Origin: CADEFX01 sp050260355
GTDB lineage: Bacteria; Pseudomonadota; Alphaproteobacteria; Rhizobiales; Hyphomicrobiaceae
Direction: 5' to 3'
Length of the DNA: 10,254 nucleotides
NCBI GenBank assembly: GCA_050260355.1
Contig: JBLNBZ010000134.1
Location: 1 to 10,254 of the forward strand
The first letter of the stretch is position 1. Every line of letters starts with the position of its first letter. The notes beneath the pieces were generated by a model, which was not told the DNA's origin, ran no database searches, and saw only the letters and a list, made by a program, of their open reading frames with translations. Positions 6,214 to 10,254 of this stretch are shown in pieces. The position numbers and the translations under genes are program-made.

Positions 6214-7109
6214 GAAGGGTTCCCGTCCCTGCTCTTGGGCGTCTCCTGAAAACCCCAGATGCCGCCGGGCCGGTAAATCATCAGCAAGACCATCGCCAGT
6301 CCGTAAGCGATTTGCTGGATTGATCCGATCTCGGTCACAGGAAGATACGGCAGATAGCTCAGAGCGGCCGGCAGCAGAAGAATGAGCACGGTGCCGATGA
6401 GCGGACCGACCAGCGTCGCAGTCCCACCGATGATGACCATTGCCATAAGCTGGATCGACGTCTCCAGCACGAAGCTCTCGACGTTGATGAAGCTCAGGTA
6501 GAAGGCATAGAGCGAGCCTGCGACGGCTGCGAGGGCGGAGGAAAGCACGACGGCCATCGTCTTGATCACGGCGACGTTCTTGCCGTAGGCCCAGGCCGCC
6601 GTCTCATCGTCGCGAATGGCCTTGAGGCTGCGGCCGAAGCTGGATCGGACGAGCGCGCGAATGATCAGAAGCACCAGCGCGAGGCATATCAGAGAAAGGA
6701 TGAGGTAGTGCTCTGGCTGGCTCAGCTCGAAGCCGAAGAACCTTGCCGGTGGGATGTTGGTCAGGCCGCCGATGCCGCCCGTCACCGACTTCCACTCCGT
6801 GAACACAGTGATTGCCAGCATCTGCAGTCCGAGGGAGGCGGCGACGAAGTACTCGCCGCGCACCCGCAAGGCCGGCAGAGCCAGCGCCAGGGAGATGAGC
6901 GCCGCAACGGCCATGCCGGCAGCGGTCGCCGGCAGAAAGCCGCCGCCCAGCTTCATGGCGACGAACGTCGCCGTATAGGCACCGACACCGAAGAACATCG
7001 CGTGGGCAATAGAGAAAATGCCGGCATACCCGAGAATGAAATTCAGGGTCACCGCCAGGATGGCGTTGATCGAGATCAGAACGGCGAGGTTGATGACGTA
7101 AGCCCACAT
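6210..7109 (-). CDS. livM: HAAT-family ABC transporter permease LivM
   Basis: Integral inner-membrane permease, 299 residues with about eight hydrophobic segments across the length. Typical LivM marks are GYAGIFSIAHAMFFGVGAY (about 28-46), ALRVRGEYFVAASLGLQM, the ATPase-docking loop RSSFGRSLKAIRDDETAAWAYG and MAMVIIGGTATLVGPLIG. It lacks the long N-terminal extension of the E. coli protein, as is common in other bacteria. The start ATG lies 10 bp after the livH stop, and GAGG overlapping that stop is its probable ribosome site. It pairs with LivH to form the channel. Confidence 0.92.
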   Translation of the reverse strand: MWAYVINLAVLISINAILAVTLNFILGYAGIFSIAHAMFFGVGAYTATFVAMKLGGGFLPATAAGMAVAALISLALALPALRVRGEYFVAASLGLQMLAITVFTEWKSVTGGIGGLTNIPPARFFGFELSQPEHYLILSLICLALVLLIIRALVRSSFGRSLKAIRDDETAAWAYGKNVAVIKTMAVVLSSALAAVAGSLYAFYLSFINVESFVLETSIQLMAMVIIGGTATLVGPLIGTVLILLLPAALSYLPYLPVTEIGSIQQIAYGLAMVLLMIYRPGGIWGFQETPKSRDGNPS

Positions 7110-7119
7110 CGTGCCAGCC

Positions 7120-7995
7120 TCACTTGGCTCCGTGCGGCCGGCCCAAGAAGCCGGACGGCTTGAAGATGATGAACAGGAACAGCACGACGAAGGTCACGGC
7201 CTCGCTCCACTGCGGGTCGAGGATCCATAACGCCAGATTCTCGGCCAGTCCGAGCAGCATCCCGCCGTAGGCGGCGCCGCGCAGCGAGCCGATCCCGCCG
7301 ACGATCGTGGCCGCAAGGCTGATCAGCATGACGTGCGCGCCGATTGCGGGATTGAGCCCCGCGGTCATGGACGTGAAGATTGCGCCGGGGACGACGATGG
7401 CCGAGCCAATGGCAAAGGCGTATTGCGCCACCCGCGAGGGGTCCAGTCCGAAGACGCGCACCAGATCGGGATTTTCTGACAACGCGCGCATGGCCATGCC
7501 CATATGCGTGCGCGCCAAATAGAGGCTCAACACCGTGAAGAAAACCAAGGCTACGAGCACCGAGATCGCCGCAACAGGAGCGATGAACAGGCCGGGCAGC
7601 ACTTCGACACTGCGGCTGAGGCTCGTGGTGACAGAGACGAAGCTGCGCCCGAAGATCGTGCCGATCAGGTTCTGGACGATGATCTGCACGCCAAACGCGG
7701 CAATGAAGACGGTGAAGAAGGAGGCTTCATGCCGCTGAATCGGCCGATAGACGAGTCGCTCGATCATCAGCCCGAAGACCACTGCTGCAGCGGCCGCGAG
7801 CAGCGCCGCGAGCGGCCAGGCCAGGTGGGCGTTCGACACGCCCCACCAGTACAGGTAGCCCGCGATTGTGAATGCCGCACCGTGCGCGACGTGAAAGATC
7901 TTGGTCGCGCCGAAGATCAGCGAAAAGCCGACTGCAGTGAGGGCGTAGATCGCCCCCAGTTGCAGACCGTTGATGATGAGCTGAAGCAGCAGCAC
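7120..7995 (-). CDS. livH: HAAT-family ABC transporter permease LivH
   Basis: Inner-membrane permease, 291 residues, about eight hydrophobic segments. Family marks: LQLGAIYALTAVGFSLIFG at the N-terminus, KIFHVAHGAAFTIAGY, ERLVYRPIQ, the docking loop THMGMAMRALSENPDLVRVFGL and ATIVGGIGSLRGAAYGGMLLG near the C-terminus. The start codon is GTG at 7993-7995; there is no in-frame ATG at the right place, and upstream there is only a weak GGGG ribosome-site candidate. The livK stop is 25 bp upstream. It forms the heterodimeric channel with LivM. Confidence 0.92.
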   Translation of the reverse strand: MLLLQLIINGLQLGAIYALTAVGFSLIFGATKIFHVAHGAAFTIAGYLYWWGVSNAHLAWPLAALLAAAAAVVFGLMIERLVYRPIQRHEASFFTVFIAAFGVQIIVQNLIGTIFGRSFVSVTTSLSRSVEVLPGLFIAPVAAISVLVALVFFTVLSLYLARTHMGMAMRALSENPDLVRVFGLDPSRVAQYAFAIGSAIVVPGAIFTSMTAGLNPAIGAHVMLISLAATIVGGIGSLRGAAYGGMLLGLAENLALWILDPQWSEAVTFVVLFLFIIFKPSGFLGRPHGAK

Positions 7996-8020
7996 GCTGC
8001 GACCCCGAACGGGTTGGGGC

Positions 8021-9148
8021 CTACTTCGCCATCACTCCTGCCTTCACCATCTTGCCGATCCCGCCATCGATCTCATTGATCTGGATCGGCATGGACACGG
8101 AGCCGTTGGGCAGGAACTCCATCTTCCCGCCGACGAGATCGAAAGTCCCGATGGCCTTGCGAGCCTTGAGCAGGTTCTCGCCGGTGATGGGCTCTCCGCG
8201 CTTCTCCAGCTCCTGCGCCAGTTTCACGAAGACCATCACCGCGTTATAGTAGTTGGCAACGTAGGCGTTGGGCTCCTTGCCGGTCTTGGCCTTCCAATCC
8301 TTGGCGACCCGCTGGCTCAAACCGGGTGCCGACCAGTCGACGGACTGGGTCGGGAAAAGCGCGCCCTTGGCCTCGGGAAGCTGGGTCACCGTCGGCGAGG
8401 AGAATGCCGAGTAACCGGCGAGCTGCTGGGTGACACCGTTGTCGCGCAACTGCTTGACGATCTGCGCCTGCTGAGCGCCGAACGACGCGATGACCACGAG
8501 GTCGGGCTTGGCCTCGCGCACCTTCGCAGCAATGCTGGTGAACTGCTGAGCATTCCTGGGGATCTGCAACTCCGCCACCATCTGTCCACCGGCCTTGGGG
8601 ACGTTATCCCCAAGCTCCTTGCGGACGGCTTCGCCGGCCGGATCATCCACGTAGACGATTGCGACCCGCTTGAGGTTGCGCTCCTTGACGACATACGGCG
8701 CCAGCACGCGAATCTCGAGGTTCACCAGAGGGATGACGTTCCAGAAATAGTCCCCGAGCTCTGCGAGGTCGGGACCGATACCGCCGCCGTTGACGCTCAC
8801 CACCTTCGCCTTGTCCCCGACCGGCGCGATGGCCTTTGACACACCGGTGAAGGCCGAAAGAACGAACGGTACCTTCTCGACGCTGACCAGCTTATTCATG
8901 GCCACGACGCCCTGCTGCGGCAGCGCCTGGCTATCCTCGAACTGGATGACCAGCTTCTTGGACAGCATCTTGTCGGCGTTGGCGTGTTCCACCGCGAGGT
9001 TGGCCGCGCCGCCGAACAGCTCTCCGTACTCGGCATTGGGGCCACTCATCGGCAGATTGGCGCCGATCTTGATGACGTCCTGAGCGGCCACCGGTGTCAG
9101 GCTCAGAAGCGAGGCGGCCAGGAATGCGAGTAGACGGACAAGCTGCAT
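8021..9148 (-). CDS. Periplasmic substrate-binding protein of the HAAT transporter (LivK-like)
   Basis: Type I periplasmic binding protein that captures the substrate and delivers it to LivH/LivM. The start at 9148 (375 residues) is preferred because GAGGAAA (9152-9158 on the minus strand) sits ahead of it at normal spacing; an in-frame ATG at 9160 would add only MRKR and has no ribosome site. The signal peptide MQLVRLLAFLAASLLSLTP is followed by a VAAQ cleavage site. Mature family marks: KIGANLPMSGPNAEYG, the segment FEDSQALPQQGVVAMNKLV and SAFTGVSKAI, in the place where LIV-binding proteins contact the ligand's carboxyl and amino groups, and VAIVYVDDPAGEAVRKEL between the lobes. These contact residues differ from those of the E. 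coli LIV-binding protein, so the ligand may be another amino acid or a small carboxylate or amide. Confidence 0.9.
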   Translation of the reverse strand: MQLVRLLAFLAASLLSLTPVAAQDVIKIGANLPMSGPNAEYGELFGGAANLAVEHANADKMLSKKLVIQFEDSQALPQQGVVAMNKLVSVEKVPFVLSAFTGVSKAIAPVGDKAKVVSVNGGGIGPDLAELGDYFWNVIPLVNLEIRVLAPYVVKERNLKRVAIVYVDDPAGEAVRKELGDNVPKAGGQMVAELQIPRNAQQFTSIAAKVREAKPDLVVIASFGAQQAQIVKQLRDNGVTQQLAGYSAFSSPTVTQLPEAKGALFPTQSVDWSAPGLSQRVAKDWKAKTGKEPNAYVANYYNAVMVFVKLAQELEKRGEPITGENLLKARKAIGTFDLVGGKMEFLPNGSVSMPIQINEIDGGIGKMVKAGVMAK

Positions 9149-9151
9149 GCG

Positions 9152-9158
9152 TTTCCTC
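9152..9158 (-). promoter_or_regulatory. Ribosome-binding site deciding the livK start
   Basis: GAGGAAA on the minus strand, with its AGGA core five bases before the ATG at 9148. It lies within the first codons of the longer reading and argues against the ATG at 9160. Confidence 0.6.
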
Positions 9159-9214
9159 ATTGGCGTAGGCGAGTGTTTTCGTGTTGGCGGCGGATCAACC
9201 GCGGGCGCATCAAA

Positions 9215-9235
9215 GCATGCAGCGTTCCGGCATGC
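9215..9235 (-). terminator. Hairpin after the MetE-like gene, possible weak terminator or attenuator
   Basis: GCATGC (9215-9220 and 9230-9235) pairs with itself around a 9-base loop, 12 bases past the stop of the MetE-like gene. On the minus strand it is followed by only TTTG. It could partly separate that gene from the liv operon. In the same 99-bp gap I see no convincing -35/-10 pair for livK, which leaves read-through from upstream possible. Confidence 0.3.
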
Positions 9236-9247
9236 AACGAGGCAGAG

Positions 9248-10254
9248 CTAGAGGAGCCTGGGTGCCGCTAGGTCAGCGCCCTCGCGCAAGGCCCTGAGCT
9301 TGGCCCAGACCACGTCCGCAGTAAGGCGCCCCATGCCGGCCGAGGTGTCGAAGCCGCAGTCGGTGCCGGCGAGGACGCGACGTGGATCACCGATCGCTTC
9401 GGCGGCCCTCTCCAGGCGGTCGGCGATCACCTCCGGATGCTCGACGAAGTTCGTCGTCGTGTCGATGACGCCGACGATGAGCGACTGATCCGGCGCCAGG
9501 GGGACATCGCGAAAGACTTTGATCTCATGCTGATGGCGCGGATTGGCGAACGGCAGCATGAACGATCCGACGTTGGCTTGCAGGATAGCCGCGGCGATGT
9601 CGCGCAGCGGCACGTCTTGGTCGTGCGGCGATTCATAATTGCCCCAGCAGACATGCAACCTCACGCGCTCGCGCGGTATGCCGGTGAGCACGCGGTTGAT
9701 CTGGCCGATGACGCTTTCGACGAAGGCCACGAACTCCTTCACCGGCCGGCTGGCGTAGGTGATGTGACGCTCCAGGGCAAGATCGGGCGCATCGATTTGC
9801 AGGATCAGGCCTGCGTCGATCGCCGCCTTGTACTCGACGCGCAAGGCATCGGCCAGCGCAGCGAGGTACTCCTCGAGGCCGTCGTAGTAGGCGTTCTTCA
9901 TCGCGAGCGCGATGATGCCCGGAGAGGGCGCCGTCATGAATGCGTCGGTGAAGGCACCCGCATGCTCCGCGAGCGCCGCCTTGAAGACGCCGATCTCGGT
10001 CGAATTTGCATCCGGATCGCTGTACTTGATGGGGCCGATCGCCATCGGCGGCTCGAAGTTGCTGACGGCCGTCCGGCTGGCCATTGTCTGGCGCCGGGCA
10101 TCGGCGAATTCCGGATAGTTGGCAAGCTCCTTGCCGGAGGGCCGCTGCCAGCGCTTGCCGAACCCCGTCATGCGCCGCTGCACATAGAGGAAGAAGGCCT
10201 CGCGCAACTGCTCGCCGTCGCTCGGGATGTCAATCCCGACATCCCGCTGTCGTT
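9248..10254 (-). CDS. Cobalamin-independent methionine synthase (MetE C-terminal) family protein, 5' end cut by window edge
   Basis: Zinc-dependent methyl- or thiol-transferase-like protein of the COG0620 type. The frame is open to the right edge; the residues before the TTG at 10205-10207 read RQRDVGIDIPSDGEQ, which matches the family (QxxxGIDxxSDGE), so that codon is internal and the start lies outside. The zinc-site pattern is present: HVCWGN with His 9653-9655 and Cys 9647-9649, a Glu in RHQHEIK, and Cys 9356-9358 in AGTDCGFDT, matching the His-Cys-Glu-Cys set of MetE. LQIDAPDLAL is also typical. The short single-domain form lacks the N-terminal half of true MetE, so it is more likely a specialised relative (for example near epoxyalkane:coenzyme M transferase) than the housekeeping methionine synthase. 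It precedes livK by 99 bp on the same strand and may share its transcript. Confidence 0.85.
   Translation of the reverse strand, partial: RQRDVGIDIPSDGEQLREAFFLYVQRRMTGFGKRWQRPSGKELANYPEFADARRQTMASRTAVSNFEPPMAIGPIKYSDPDANSTEIGVFKAALAEHAGAFTDAFMTAPSPGIIALAMKNAYYDGLEEYLAALADALRVEYKAAIDAGLILQIDAPDLALERHITYASRPVKEFVAFVESVIGQINRVLTGIPRERVRLHVCWGNYESPHDQDVPLRDIAAAILQANVGSFMLPFANPRHQHEIKVFRDVPLAPDQSLIVGVIDTTTNFVEHPEVIADRLERAAEAIGDPRRVLAGTDCGFDTSAGMGRLTADVVWAKLRALREGADLAAPRLL

Noticed and set aside
7504..8079. 191-codon open frame on the plus strand over livH
   Set aside because: Highly charged antisense translation of a membrane protein gene, a common artefact.
10224..10245. Perfect inverted repeat GGGATGTC-N6-GACATCCC
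   Set aside because: It lies inside the conserved GIDIPSDGE coding region of the MetE-like gene and is explained by codon choice there; no regulatory context is visible.

Overview
The window is GC-rich, densely coded bacterial chromosome. The gene set and style suggest an alphaproteobacterium, most likely a rhizobiales-type organism. The main pointers are an NrtR/NadQ-type NAD regulator next to nadA-nadC, a carboxynorspermidine decarboxylase, and a liv-type ABC transporter. The genus cannot be fixed from the sequence alone. No tRNA, rRNA, CRISPR array, insertion sequence or phage gene was seen.

Left part, plus strand. The 3' portion of nspC (polyamine synthesis) enters from the left edge and ends at a very strong GC hairpin. 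It is followed by a small helical protein of unknown function (about 1074-1595). That gene's stop codon overlaps the start of a regulator (1595-2563) that combines a degenerate Nudix-like domain with an NrtR-like winged helix; I read it as NadQ/COG4111. A 260-bp gap follows. It holds a short terminator-like hairpin and two near-identical 17-bp imperfect palindromes (2762-2778 and 2794-2810), which are very probably the regulator's operators. Next come nadA (2824-3810) and nadC (3831-4682), which make quinolinate and convert it to nicotinate mononucleotide. The usual middle gene nadB is absent.

Right part, minus strand. This is a complete five-gene branched-chain-amino-acid-type (HAAT) ABC importer, transcribed right to left as livK-livH-livM-livG-livF with 4-base overlaps or short gaps. 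It converges on nadC. Upstream of livK on the same strand lies a gene for a cobalamin-independent methionine-synthase-like (MetE C-terminal) zinc protein, cut by the right edge of the window. It may share the transcript and may hint at the real substrate of the importer.

The most interesting item is the NAD regulatory unit: a catalytically dead Nudix-type sensor coupled to an unknown small protein, a pair of operators on the same helix face, and a nadAC operon without nadB. The rest is conventional metabolism and transport.
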